41,333 nucleotides of DNA, taken from positions 1-41,333 of the forward strand of contig DUVI01000031.1 of NCBI GenBank assembly GCA_012841065.1. Direction: 5' to 3'. Each line of letters begins with the position of its first letter. Position 1 is the first letter of the stretch. The DNA comes from Bacillota bacterium (lineage in GTDB: Bacteria > Bacillota > Sulfobacillia > Fermentithermobacillales > Fermentithermobacillaceae). The translations under genes and the position numbers were made by a program. This document shows positions 17,442 to 26,068 of the stretch, in pieces. Below the pieces are notes generated by a model. The model saw nothing but the letters and a program-made list of their open reading frames with translations, was not told the origin of the DNA and did no database searches.

Positions 17442-18097
17442 CGACTATTGATACGACTATCGAAACCACAGGACGTAGTGTAGAAGAAGCTTTGGAAAAC
17501 GCCCTCAGAGAGCTTGGGGTATCAGCAGACGATGTGATTGTTGAGGTAATCGAGGAGCCCAGCCGCGGATTTCTGGGCATTATCGGTGGTAAAGACGCAA
17601 GGATCAGAGTTACCCTGAAGAAGAGCAGGGCAGAGATTGCATACGAGTTTCTCACTGGATTACTCCAGCGGATGAACGTCCACGGGGTTATTGAAACCCG
17701 GGCCCAGGGTGATACTCACCTGTTCATGGTGGACGGGGAAGATCTTGGCATCCTTATCGGCCGCCACGGCCAAACACTGAAACACCTGGAATTCCTTACG
17801 AATGTGGTGTCCTCAAGAGGCATTGGAAACATAAAGAGGATCTTCGTGGACGTAGCGGGATACAGGAAGAGGAAAGAGAAGATGCTCGAGGATATGGCCA
17901 GGAATGCTGCCAGGCGGGTTGAAAGGACCGGGAGAAGCACAACCCTGCGGCCCATGGATGCAAGGGATCGCCGTATTATACACCTGGCGTTGCAGAAAAA
18001 CGGAAGGGTGACTACCCACAGCGAGGGCGACGAACCTTTCAGGAGGGTGGTTATTTCGCCGCGCAGAAATGCAGGTGCGGCTTCAAGGCAGCGGTAA
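17438..18097 (+). CDS. jag: RNA-binding protein Jag/KhpB (Jag_N-KH-R3H)
   Basis: This 219-residue protein has the three-part KhpB layout. The Jag_N domain is at about 8-60 with the SRGFLGIIG motif; the KH domain is at 77-150 with the GRHG loop at 108-111; the R3H domain is at about 155-205 with R178 and H182 in the RxxxH motif. Such proteins bind RNA and influence cell division and elongation in streptococci. GTG 17438 overlaps the yidC stop (GTGA). A hairpin at 18124 lies 26 nt after the stop and may close the rpmH-jag unit. Confidence 0.94.
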   Translation: MTTIDTTIETTGRSVEEALENALRELGVSADDVIVEVIEEPSRGFLGIIGGKDARIRVTLKKSRAEIAYEFLTGLLQRMNVHGVIETRAQGDTHLFMVDGEDLGILIGRHGQTLKHLEFLTNVVSSRGIGNIKRIFVDVAGYRKRKEKMLEDMARNAARRVERTGRSTTLRPMDARDRRIIHLALQKNGRVTTHSEGDEPFRRVVISPRRNAGAASRQR

Positions 18098-18123
18098 TAT
18101 CACAGCGTCTGGATTGAAAGCCC

Positions 18124-18156
18124 GGGGCTCTGGACATCGGAGCCCCTTATCTGTTT
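18124..18156 (+). terminator. Hairpin terminator after jag
   Basis: GGGGCTC and GAGCCCC form a perfect 7-bp GC-rich stem around a 9-nt loop (18124-18146), followed by TTATCTGTTT. The T-tract is broken, so termination may be partial. It separates the rpmH-rnpA-yidD-yidC-jag unit from mnmE. Confidence 0.6.
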
Positions 18157-18179
18157 GGGCTTGCAGTCTAGGGTATAAT
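18153..18179 (+). promoter_or_regulatory. Candidate promoter for mnmE
   Basis: A perfect -10 box, TATAAT, lies at 18174-18179, 50 nt before the mnmE start. The -35 region is poor (GTTTGG-like). Its position just after the hairpin supports a fresh transcription start for mnmE-mnmG-rsmG. Confidence 0.45.
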
Positions 18180-18229
18180 CTAGGCATAAAGGGCCGGAGA
18201 AAGGGTTTAGGTTTCGGGGGTGAAAAGCC

Positions 18230-19618
18230 GTGGACGAAATTCAAGGGCAACTAATGGATACTATAGCCGCCATTGCTACCCCTTTAGGCACAGGCGGCAT
18301 TGCAATAGTGAGGTTGAGCGGTGCCGCTGCTTTTGAGATTGCAGGCAGGATGGTACGGCTCAGGAAAGGCACGGCGCTGGAACAGATGAAGGACCGGTCC
18401 ATGGCTTTGGGCGATGTGTTTGAGGCGGGCACCGGCAGGATAGTTGATGAGTGTATAGTTCTGGCCATGAAGGGCCCCAGATCTTACACGGGAGAAGATG
18501 TGGTGGAGATCCAGTGCCACGGAGGGCCGGTGGTTGCAGAAAAAGTGCTGAGTCTGGCATTTAGGCTGGGAGCAAGGCCGGCACAGCCTGGGGAATTCAC
18601 CAAGCGCGCTTTCATAAACGGCCGGATGACCCTTGATGAAGCAGAAGCCGTGCTGGATATAGTGACATCGTCGTCGGAAGCCGCCCTGTTTCACGCGGGC
18701 AGGCGCTTGAGAGGCGAACTTGGCGCCATGGTGGGGCAGTGGGAGGCACAAATAGTCGACCTGTTGGCGCTGCTTCAGGGTGCCATTGATTTCCCGGAAA
18801 CAATAGAAGCAGACCGGTCTGAGATCCTGGGTTTGCTTGGGGGTTTGCAGAACGATATAGGCGCGGTACTCGAAAGGGCCCCGCTCGGGCTTGCCCTTTC
18901 CCAAGGGGTGGAAGTCTGCCTTGTAGGACGGTCCAATGTGGGGAAATCATCCCTGTTTAACGCGTTGCTATCCAGAGACAGGGCGATCGTCACGGACATC
19001 CCCGGGACCACACGGGACGTACTCAGAGAATCAACCGAATGGTACGGGCTGCCTGTGGTGCTGCTTGATACCGCGGGGCTCAGAGAGACTCAAGAAGTGG
19101 TGGAGGCCCTCGGGGTCGAACGGGCACAAACCGCCGCCGTAGAATCCCATGTGATACTTTACGTGCTAGATGATACCCAGGGTATCAGCGGCGAAGACGT
19201 TGAATGGCTGAAGAAATGGCAAAGCAGAAACTGCCTGGCGGTTATTACCAAGACAGATTTGGACAAAGCACAGGTAGATGTAAGACAGATTGAGCAAATC
19301 TGCGGCGACAGGTGGGTGCGGGTGTCAGGGGCTACAGGGTTTGGCATAGAAGACCTCAAGAAAGAGGTTCAATCTATGTATGCAAGCCTGGGCGATCCCG
19401 AAGCGTTGGCGCCTGGTTCTGCCAGGCAAGTGGATTGTCTGGAGCGGGCGCTTGACGGGATAGAAGCAGCCATTGAGTACCTAAACCAGGGATGGACAGA
19501 CGATGTGATAGTATTGGCCCTTGAAGAGGCAGCAGGATCGCTTATGGAGCTCACCGGCAAGAAGGTGAGCGGCGAAACCTTGGACCGGATATTCTCCCGT
19601 TTCTGTGTAGGCAAGTAG
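18230..19618 (+). CDS. mnmE: tRNA modification GTPase MnmE
   Basis: This 462-residue G protein works with MnmG to make 5-carboxymethylaminomethyl-uridine at the wobble base of several tRNAs. The N-terminal formyl-THF-binding domain has DTIAAIATPLGTGGIAIVRL. The G domain shows G1 GRSNVGKSS (233-241), G2 TDIPGTTRD (255-263), G3 DTAGL (280-284) and G4 TKTD (340-343), where the usual Asn is Thr. The C-terminus ends in the catalytic CVGK. GTG 18230 has GGGGGTGA upstream; ATG 18254 (MDTIAAIA) is a good alternative. mnmG follows, as in most bacteria. Confidence 0.96.
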   Translation: MDEIQGQLMDTIAAIATPLGTGGIAIVRLSGAAAFEIAGRMVRLRKGTALEQMKDRSMALGDVFEAGTGRIVDECIVLAMKGPRSYTGEDVVEIQCHGGPVVAEKVLSLAFRLGARPAQPGEFTKRAFINGRMTLDEAEAVLDIVTSSSEAALFHAGRRLRGELGAMVGQWEAQIVDLLALLQGAIDFPETIEADRSEILGLLGGLQNDIGAVLERAPLGLALSQGVEVCLVGRSNVGKSSLFNALLSRDRAIVTDIPGTTRDVLRESTEWYGLPVVLLDTAGLRETQEVVEALGVERAQTAAVESHVILYVLDDTQGISGEDVEWLKKWQSRNCLAVITKTDLDKAQVDVRQIEQICGDRWVRVSGATGFGIEDLKKEVQSMYASLGDPEALAPGSARQVDCLERALDGIEAAIEYLNQGWTDDVIVLALEEAAGSLMELTGKKVSGETLDRIFSRFCVGK

Positions 19619-19661
19619 ACAGGCGCGTTGAAGTCAAGTTTTGAAGGGAGCTAGTCGGAGG

Positions 19662-21485
19662 TTGGCAGGTAACACCTTTGATTTCGATGTGCTGGTAGTG
19701 GGCAGCGGGCATGCAGGGTGTGAAGCCGCGTTTGCCGCAGCCAGGCTAGGCATGAAAACCGCAATGGTTACAATGGATGCGCGCAATATTGCGGGCATGC
19801 CTTGTAACCCTTCAATAGGCGGACCTGGGAAAGCACAGATAGTGGCTGAAATCGATGCACTGGGCGGCGAGATGGCCCTTGCCGCGGACAACACTGCGAT
19901 CGAAATGAGGCTTCTCAACGCATCCAAAGGGCCCGCGGTGCAATCGCTTAGAGCTCAGGTGGACAAACATGCATATTCAGGATACATGCGGAAGAAGATC
20001 CGCGAGTTAGGTATCAAGCTTATAGAAGGCATGGTTACGGAAGTGATAGTGGACCATGGGCGGCTTTGCGGGGTGACCCTTGAAGACCGCAGCGTAATCC
20101 GCTCTAGGACAGTGGTGCTTTGCACCGGGGTTTACCTTGAGAGCCGGATTTTCATGGGGCCTGAGGTAATCGAATCAGGGCCTATGGGTGAACCCAACGC
20201 AAGAGGGCTGTCTGCATGCCTGGCAGGCCTTGGGTTTAAGTTAGGAAGGTTCAAGACGGGCACGTCTCCCCGCATTCTGAAAAGCAGCATAGACTGGGAT
20301 GAACTTATGCCTGAACAGGGAGCCGACAAGCCGGTAGCGTTTTCCTTCATGTCCGTTCCCAAGCAGTGGCAGAGAACTGTGTGTTATTCCACATACACCA
20401 ATGAACGCACTCATGAAATCATCAGACAAAATATTGACCGTGCTCCCCTTTTTGACGGCACCATAAAGGGAGTGGGCCCAAGGTACTGCCCGTCGATTGA
20501 AGACAAGGTGATGAGGTTCCCTGACAGGAAGCGCCACCAGCTTTACTTTGAAATCGAATCTGAAACAAGCGACGATGTGTACATTCTCGGTCTTTCAACC
20601 AGCCTGCCCGAAGACGTCCAATACCAGATGCTCTACACCATCCCGGGGTTATCAAGGGCCAAGATTACCAGGCCCGGATACGCCATTGAGTATGATTTCA
20701 TGATCCCGTCCCAGCTAAGCACGACTTTTGAAGTGCACGGGATTGAAGGGCTTTTCGCGGCCGGCCAGATAAACGGCACTTCAGGCTATGAAGAAGCTGC
20801 TGCACAAGGGCTGCTTGCAGGGGTCAACGCAGCCATGAAACTAAAAGACGGGGAGCCCCTGATTCTGGGTAGGAGGGAAGCGTATATCGGCGTGCTCCTG
20901 GACGACCTGATCAGTACAGTGATCGAAGAGCCATACAGGATGCTCACGTCACGGGCGGAGCACAGGTTGTTTCTGAGGCATTCAAATGCGGACATGAGGC
21001 TCACCCCTGCAGGAAGGCGGGTGGGGCTGGTTTCTGATGAACGGTGGGAGGTATTTTGCCGCAAAGCTGAACTGATAGAAAAGGGCAGAGCTCTTTTGCA
21101 TCAGACGGTATCCGGCAGGACGATAAGGGACTTGCTCAGGAGCCCTGACAAACGCATAGAGGACTTCTTCGATGCGGTCCCCGGATTGGGCGGTTTGCCT
21201 GAGGAAGTGCTGTCCGAGATCGAGATCGAGGCCAAGTATGCCGGGTTTATTGAAAGGCAGAACAGGGAAGTGAGCCGGCTTGAGCGGCACCTGAACAAGA
21301 GGCTGCCCAGCCAAGTGGACTGGCGGGGAATCAGGAGCCTGTCCCGGGAGACCATTGATAAACTTGTCAGGTATCGTCCGCAGACCATAGGCAAAGCCCT
21401 GTCTGTCGGAGTCTCCCCTTCTGATGCCCTGGTGATCTTGGCTATGTTGCGGAGCGGTAAACTTGGGGCAAAGCCTGCAGGTTGA
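19662..21485 (+). CDS. mnmG: tRNA uridine-5-carboxymethylaminomethyl synthase MnmG
   Basis: This FAD-dependent partner of MnmE is about 607 residues. The N-terminal dinucleotide fold [19 protein letters not shown] binds [15 protein letters not shown], the GTSPRI segment, the [15 protein letters not shown] motif and [18 protein letters not shown] are strong family markers. The start is uncertain: TTG 19662 gives the normal short lead before the FAD motif, with AGGGAG 11 nt upstream; TTG 19641 would add seven residues without a ribosome site. It ends 4 nt into a possible TTG of rsmG, whose real start is probably 21506. Confidence 0.95.
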   Translation: MAGNTFDFDVLVVGSGHAGCEAAFAAARLGMKTAMVTMDARNIAGMPCNPSIGGPGKAQIVAEIDALGGEMALAADNTAIEMRLLNASKGPAVQSLRAQVDKHAYSGYMRKKIRELGIKLIEGMVTEVIVDHGRLCGVTLEDRSVIRSRTVVLCTGVYLESRIFMGPEVIESGPMGEPNARGLSACLAGLGFKLGRFKTGTSPRILKSSIDWDELMPEQGADKPVAFSFMSVPKQWQRTVCYSTYTNERTHEIIRQNIDRAPLFDGTIKGVGPRYCPSIEDKVMRFPDRKRHQLYFEIESETSDDVYILGLSTSLPEDVQYQMLYTIPGLSRAKITRPGYAIEYDFMIPSQLSTTFEVHGIEGLFAAGQINGTSGYEEAAAQGLLAGVNAAMKLKDGEPLILGRREAYIGVLLDDLISTVIEEPYRMLTSRAEHRLFLRHSNADMRLTPAGRRVGLVSDERWEVFCRKAELIEKGRALLHQTVSGRTIRDLLRSPDKRIEDFFDAVPGLGGLPEEVLSEIEIEAKYAGFIERQNREVSRLERHLNKRLPSQVDWRGIRSLSRETIDKLVRYRPQTIGKALSVGVSPSDALVILAMLRSGKLGAKPAG

Positions 21486-21505
21486 GAAGCAAAGGGAGGT
21501 TTCCC

Positions 21506-22252
21506 GTGAGCAAGAAGGAACTTGATGCAGATGTGTTTGTGGCCGGAGCGCTTGATGCGTTTGACAAGGCAATGCAGGACATGGGGATAAAGGTGCCTCA
21601 AGCGGGCCGGACCGTAGTTGAGGAGTGGCTGGAGTTTTTTGCAGGCTGGAAGGGAAGGCGCGTTGCAGGGTTTGAAGACCCTTGTGAATTGGCCGTAAAG
21701 CTCCTAGCCGACTCGTTTGCCGTCGCCCTGGTGGATGGGATTTGCTCCGGCGGAAAGGCAGTTGACCTTGGAAGCGGCAACGGCTGGCCCGGACTTGCCT
21801 TGAGCGCCTTGGGCCACTGTGGGCATGTGAGCCTCTTGGACTCAAGGGAAGGCGCATGCGAGTTTCTTAGAGGATTCTTGCGCAGCAGCCAAATGTCCCG
21901 GGTTGATGTTTTGCAAGTGAGAGCTGAAGAAGCGGGACAGGATCCGGAGTGCAGGGAAACATACTCCCTAGCTGTTTCCAGAGCCATGGCAATGCCCGGA
22001 ATTGCTTTGGAACTGTGTTCAGGGTTGGTGGCGGTGGGCGGAAAAGCTGTGCTTTGGACGGGTCCTGAACAACATGTACCACAGTCAGGGCCTGGTCTAG
22101 CCCTGACCGGCATGGAACTTGAAGCCGAGATCGCTTATGCGTTGCCGTGGAACATGGGAAGCAGGATTTTGGCCGTATACCGAAAAGTCCGGCCTTTGAG
22201 CGAAAGGTACCCCCGAAGATATGCCGCAATAGGAAAGAAGCCCCTGGTCTGA
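21506..22252 (+). CDS. rsmG: 16S rRNA (guanine527-N7)-methyltransferase
   Basis: This 248-residue SAM-dependent enzyme (GidB) methylates G527 of 16S rRNA. The SAM motif is VDLGSGNGWPGLAL at about 86-99. The acidic/aspartate strand follows (VSLLDSREGACEFL), as do VSRAMA and the C-terminal RYPRRYAAIGKKPL typical of the family. The motif has Trp where most have Phe (GSGNGFPG). GTG 21506 is chosen because AAAGGGAGG lies 6 nt upstream; the frame opens earlier at TTG 21482. It follows mnmG closely, the common order. Loss of this enzyme gives low-level streptomycin resistance in other bacteria. Confidence 0.94.
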   Translation: MSKKELDADVFVAGALDAFDKAMQDMGIKVPQAGRTVVEEWLEFFAGWKGRRVAGFEDPCELAVKLLADSFAVALVDGICSGGKAVDLGSGNGWPGLALSALGHCGHVSLLDSREGACEFLRGFLRSSQMSRVDVLQVRAEEAGQDPECRETYSLAVSRAMAMPGIALELCSGLVAVGGKAVLWTGPEQHVPQSGPGLALTGMELEAEIAYALPWNMGSRILAVYRKVRPLSERYPRRYAAIGKKPLV

Positions 22253-22313
22253 CAAAAAGAGGTAGGAAATTACTGGGAACAAGTCGAACAGTCACCGTGG
22301 AGGTGGATTCATT

Positions 22314-23111
22314 ATGTCTACGGTGACCAGCGACATGTTTCAGAGTCTAGACGTGCCTATATCCCTTATAGATGTTAGAGAAGGCTCTTGCCTGCCTGGG
22401 GGCCAAGAAGCAATATCCAGCGGTGTGCTGGTTTCCCTTGTCAAAGGATCAAGGCAACCCGTGTTGGTGAGGCCTATTGGAGACAGGTACGAACTGGTTG
22501 CGGGCGACCTGGAGTACTGGATCGCCCGGGCCAGGGGTGAAGAAGTTGTCACTTGTTGGGTCAGGCAAATGGATGAGGCTACGGCACTGGTGACTCGGAT
22601 TGCCGAAGGAGCCAGGCGAAGAGATATAAACCCGGTTGAAGAAGCCATGCTCATATCGCAACTTGTCCATGAATACGGTATGACCCATCAAGAGATTGCG
22701 ATCCGCTGCGGTAGGAGGCAGTGCACCATTTCCAACAAGCTCAGGCTCCTGCGGTTGCCTGATGAGATCCTTGACGCCCTGAAGTCCGGTGAAATCGGCG
22801 AAAGGCAAGCCAGGGCGCTATTGACAGTGCCGGAGGAGAGCAAACAGCTAGAACTGTTCCGCAGGTGTGTTAGAATGAAATTGACTGCAGGGGAAATGGA
22901 AGAACTGTGCAGGATATCCTCTGGCAAAGCAACTGTGAAGGGGCTGTTGCCTCCGCAGAAGCACAAGATGGTTTACAAGGATCCCAGGATATTTCAAAAC
23001 ACCCTGCGGAGAATCGTGGCCGAAATGAAAAAGGCAGGACTTGATGTAGTATGCAGAGAAGAAGTGAAGGAAAAATCATGGGAGTTTAGGGTGTTGTGTC
23101 GAAAGTTGTAG
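22314..23111 (+). CDS. noc: ParB/Noc-family nucleoid occlusion-like protein with altered CTP-binding motifs
   Basis: This 265-residue ParB-fold protein precedes soj and spo0J, the position of Noc in Bacillus. The central helix-turn-helix is clear (YGMTHQEIAIRCGRRQCTIS, 121-140, then NKLRLLRLPDEIL), and the C-terminus (DPRIFQNTLRRIVAEMKKAG) resembles the Noc dimerisation end. The N-terminal CTP-binding part is degraded: the GERR box is replaced by GDLE at 64-67, and the ENLQRED box by EGARRRD at 98-104. True ParB and Noc need these for CTP-driven DNA clamping. ATG 22314 follows a GGAGG site by 8 nt. It overlaps soj by 16 nt. Confidence 0.78.
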   Translation: MSTVTSDMFQSLDVPISLIDVREGSCLPGGQEAISSGVLVSLVKGSRQPVLVRPIGDRYELVAGDLEYWIARARGEEVVTCWVRQMDEATALVTRIAEGARRRDINPVEEAMLISQLVHEYGMTHQEIAIRCGRRQCTISNKLRLLRLPDEILDALKSGEIGERQARALLTVPEESKQLELFRRCVRMKLTAGEMEELCRISSGKATVKGLLPPQKHKMVYKDPRIFQNTLRRIVAEMKKAGLDVVCREEVKEKSWEFRVLCRKL

Positions 23112-23872
23112 CTATTGCTAACCAAAAAGGCGGAGTAGGCAAAACCACTACCGCGATTAACCTTGGTGCTTGCCTGGGCGAGCTGGGCCGTAGTGTGTTG
23201 ATTGTGGACGCGGATCCTCAGGGTAATGCCACAAGCGGCCTCGGCGTCGACAGGAGCAAGCTGGATTACTCGTTATATGATTGCCTTGTACGAAATGTAG
23301 AACCCGTCAAAGCGCTTAGGGCTACTGAATTCACCGGCGTGTGGCTCTTGCCGTCTTCTCTGGATCTTGCAGGTGCTGAGATTGAACTGGTTGCAATGGA
23401 CGAGCGGGAGCACAGGCTGAAGAAAGTAGTCGGGAAGATCAGGGACAACTATGATTTTGTGTTCATCGACTGCCCGCCGTCTTTGGGTTTGCTCACGGTT
23501 AACGCTTTGACAGCTGCTGACTCAGTTTTGATACCCATCCAATGCGAGTACTACGCCCTGGAGGGGCTCACGCAACTGCTGAATACCATCAAACTGATAA
23601 GGGGAAGGCTCAACTCCACTTTGGCCTTGGAGGGGGTGCTGCTGACCATGTTCGATGGCCGCACAAACCTGTCTCTCCAGGTTGCTGAAGAAGTGAAGCG
23701 GTATTTCCGCGACAAAGTATATCAAACGATAATCCCCAGGAACGTCAGACTGTCTGAAGCACCGTCTCATGGGAAACCGATTACAATTTACGATAACAGA
23801 TCAAGGGGCGCGGAAGTGTACCGGGAACTTGCAGAGGAGGTGTTGCGCCGTGGCCAGGAGAGGGCTTGGTAG
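23096..23872 (+). CDS. soj: Chromosome partition ATPase Soj/ParA
   Basis: This 258-residue deviant-Walker ATPase has the ParA signature KGGVGKTT at 11-18, with the signature lysine K11, then VDADPQGNATSGLG and FIDCPPSLGLLTVNAL. In Firmicutes it moves with Spo0J-bound parS, helps set origin position and modulates DnaA. GTG 23096 lies inside the end of the Noc-like gene; spo0J begins 23 nt before its stop, so all three are tightly coupled. Length equals the family. No membrane-targeting MinD helix is present, which rules out MinD. Confidence 0.95.
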   Translation: MSKVVAIANQKGGVGKTTTAINLGACLGELGRSVLIVDADPQGNATSGLGVDRSKLDYSLYDCLVRNVEPVKALRATEFTGVWLLPSSLDLAGAEIELVAMDEREHRLKKVVGKIRDNYDFVFIDCPPSLGLLTVNALTAADSVLIPIQCEYYALEGLTQLLNTIKLIRGRLNSTLALEGVLLTMFDGRTNLSLQVAEEVKRYFRDKVYQTIIPRNVRLSEAPSHGKPITIYDNRSRGAEVYRELAEEVLRRGQERAW

Positions 23873-24698
23873 AGGTATTGATTCGCTTATCCCTGTGGTG
23901 CCCGGAGAGGATAGCGAAGAGATTCTGCATGTGAACCCAAAGGACATCAGGCCGAACCCATACCAGCCGAGGCGGATTTTCGATGATGCTGCGATTGAAG
24001 AACTGGCTGCTTCAATGGTCGAACACGGGGTGATTCAACCCCTCATCGTCAGGCGCGACGGAGCTTCGTACCAGTTGGTTGCAGGGGAACGAAGGCTTCG
24101 GGCGGCCTTGAAGGCAGGGCTCGATCAGATACCCGTTGTGGTGAAGAGTCTGAGTGACCGGGAGGCCATGGAGGTTTCCCTGGTGGAAAACCTGCAGAGA
24201 GAGGATCTAGGGCCTATTGAAGAGGCGGAAGCTTACAAGCGGTTGTCTGAAGAGTTTGGGTTGACCCAGGAGCAGATAGCCCAGAGAGTGGGAAAGAGCC
24301 GGTCTGACGTTGCGAATACTTTGAGGTTGCTGAGATTGGAACCTGAGGTCAAGCAACTCATAAACGAAGGCAAGATTTCAGGCGGGCATGGCCGGGCGCT
24401 TGTGGGCCTGCCCCGGGATCAGCAGATTGCTGTTGCGAAGAGCATAGTCGAGAAAGGGCTTTCCGTGAGGGGCACAGAGGAGGCCGTGGCAACAAAGACG
24501 GCGAAGCGGAAGCGCAGGCAGAGGCAGTCTCAATCGTCGCGCATAAGAGAGGCGGAAGAAATCCTTGCAGCCGCCCTGGGTAGCCCGGTTGTTGTGAAGC
24601 AGCAGGGCACAAGAGGGACGATTAGCATCAGTTTTTTTGGGCGGGAGGATTTGGAACGATTGATTGAGGCCATAAGCGGAAGTAATTCAGGAAGCTAG
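23850..24698 (+). CDS. spo0J: Chromosome partition protein Spo0J/ParB
   Basis: This 282-residue CTPase clamp binds parS and spreads along DNA to organise the origin and load SMC. It opens MARRGLGRGIDSLIP, the family's usual lead. CTP-binding boxes are intact: GERR at 79-82 and ENLQRED at 113-119. The helix-turn-helix is at about 138-160 (FGLTQEQIAQRVGKSRSDVA). A basic linker (KTAKRKRRQRQ) precedes the C-terminal dimer domain. GTG 23850 has GAGGAGG 9 nt upstream; the frame is open 27 codons further, inside soj, with no similarity. A perfect parS lies 6 nt after its stop. Confidence 0.96.
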   Translation: MARRGLGRGIDSLIPVVPGEDSEEILHVNPKDIRPNPYQPRRIFDDAAIEELAASMVEHGVIQPLIVRRDGASYQLVAGERRLRAALKAGLDQIPVVVKSLSDREAMEVSLVENLQREDLGPIEEAEAYKRLSEEFGLTQEQIAQRVGKSRSDVANTLRLLRLEPEVKQLINEGKISGGHGRALVGLPRDQQIAVAKSIVEKGLSVRGTEEAVATKTAKRKRRQRQSQSSRIREAEEILAAALGSPVVVKQQGTRGTISISFFGREDLERLIEAISGSNSGS

Positions 24699-24704
24699 CG
24701 TCAA

Positions 24705-24720
24705 TGTTTCACGTGAAACA
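24705..24720. other. parS centromere site
   Basis: TGTTTCACGTGAAACA is a perfect 16-bp palindrome and matches the Bacillus parS consensus (TGTTNCACGTGAAACA) at every position. It lies in the gap between spo0J and alr, about 9 kb from the oriC boxes. It should be bound by the adjacent Spo0J. Confidence 0.97.
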
Positions 24721-24747
24721 TTGTGTAACATGGGAGGAACCATGATC

Positions 24748-25875
24748 ATGCAACAACCATTGAGGCCGGTTTGGGCTGAAGTAAACCTTGGCAACTTCAA
24801 GAAGAACTTGCAGGCGGTGGGGGAACTTGTATCGCCCCGGGCCCACATCCTAGCTGTAGTCAAGGCTAATGCCTATGGTATAGGAGCGGTACCGGCTTCC
24901 CGGGCTGCGCTGCAGGTGCCCGGCGTCGTAGGTTTGGCAGTTGCCACCCCCGAAGAAGCAGTTGAACTTAGACAGGCGGGCTTGGACTGCACTATCTTGG
25001 TGCTCGGCCCAGTCACAAAGGATGCAGCTCATGTGCTTGCACGACTAGGGATTTCCTTTGCAGTGACTTCAGTTGCAGGAATGCAAGACGCCGAAGCTGC
25101 CTCAAAGGCAGCGGGCACGAAGGCCAAAGTACATATCAAGGTTGACACCGGGATGGGAAGGGTGGGGTTCCGCCCCGGGACAGAACTCACGCAGGCACTG
25201 GAACTTGTATCAAAATCCGGCCACATCGAAGTGGAGGGGCTATTTTCCCATTTCGCGGCTGCCGATTGCGACAAACAATACACGCGTTTTCAGTTTCAGA
25301 ACTTCGAACGCGCACGCAAACAGGTAGCTGATGCGGATATCAAGCCGCGCTTCATCCACCTGTCAAATTCAGCCGCCATCCTGGATTGGCCTGAGACATA
25401 CTTTGACCTGGTACGCCCGGGAATCATGATTTACGGATGCTACCCGGATCCTTCCTTGGCCGACAAGGCAAGGCTCTATCCGGTAGTCTCGCTTAAGGCG
25501 CGCATATCTCATGTCAAGCGGGTTGAACCGGGAACATGTATCGGGTATGGCACCACTTATACAGTTTCACTGCCGACTCAAATTGCCACAATCCCCATTG
25601 GCTATGCCGACGGGTATCCAAGATGCCTGTCCAACAAGGCTTCAGTGCTCATCAAAGGCAAGAGATACCCCATTGCCGGCAGGATTTGTATGGACCAATC
25701 GATGATCGATCTCAAGGGAGAACAGGACATACAACCCGGTGAAGTGGTCACCCTCATCGGCACTGACGGAACGGAAGCCATAACCCTCGACGAAATAGCG
25801 GAACTTGCAGGTACAATTACACACGAAATCCTCACTGGCATAGGTTCCAGGGTGCCCCGTATTTACATTGAGTGA
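24748..25875 (+). CDS. alr: Alanine racemase
   Basis: This 375-residue PLP enzyme converts L-alanine to D-alanine for peptidoglycan. The PLP lysine is K39 in VVKANAYG, and the second catalytic residue is Y267 in GYGTTY, matching the Bacillus enzyme numbering (K39, Y265). The TIPIGYADGY and AGRICMDQ motifs are present. The residue after NAYG is Ile rather than the usual His. ATG 24748 gives the best spacing (9 nt) from GGAGGA; ATG 24742 is close behind. In some spore formers a dedicated racemase acts in spore coats, but this one cannot be sorted by sequence. parS lies in its leader. Confidence 0.95.
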   Translation: MQQPLRPVWAEVNLGNFKKNLQAVGELVSPRAHILAVVKANAYGIGAVPASRAALQVPGVVGLAVATPEEAVELRQAGLDCTILVLGPVTKDAAHVLARLGISFAVTSVAGMQDAEAASKAAGTKAKVHIKVDTGMGRVGFRPGTELTQALELVSKSGHIEVEGLFSHFAAADCDKQYTRFQFQNFERARKQVADADIKPRFIHLSNSAAILDWPETYFDLVRPGIMIYGCYPDPSLADKARLYPVVSLKARISHVKRVEPGTCIGYGTTYTVSLPTQIATIPIGYADGYPRCLSNKASVLIKGKRYPIAGRICMDQSMIDLKGEQDIQPGEVVTLIGTDGTEAITLDEIAELAGTITHEILTGIGSRVPRIYIE

Positions 25876-26011
25876 TTATGTCCAGCCCATGGCTGTTTGC
25901 CAGGGGTTAGGCACGGCATGCCGGGAACATAGGCGTTTCAAGGAAGGATTATCGTGAGAAACGTCGAATGTTATACCGTCGGTGTCGGAACAGTTGACCA
26001 GCACCCTGATC

Positions 26012-26040
26012 TTGGACGAAACAATTAATAGATACATATT
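26012..26040 (+). promoter_or_regulatory. Weak promoter candidate for the M23 peptidase/bactofilin unit
   Basis: TTGGAC and CATATT are separated by 17 nt (26012-26040), 29 nt before TTG 26069. The match is modest. If real, it would start the peptidase-bactofilin-phosphoribosyltransferase run and argue against the longer GTG 25982 start. The rest of the 25876-26068 gap holds no other clear signal. Confidence 0.3.
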
Positions 26041-26068
26041 GCGGAGAGAATTCGGGGGAGATTCACGC

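Noticed and set aside
18788-18801. ATTTCCCGGAAACA in mnmE, similar to the Noc binding site.
   Set aside because: It lacks one central G of the ATTTCCCGGGAAAT palindrome and is within a coding sequence; a single near match is expected by chance.
18284-18950. Overlapping minus-strand frames of up to 206 codons within mnmE.
   Set aside because: MnmE is complete with all motifs; the antisense frames are low-complexity products of its codon use.
23094-23102. TGTCGAAA at the soj start, like a Spo0A box.
   Set aside because: It is formed by the start and first codons of soj and occurs alone, with no cluster at the origin.
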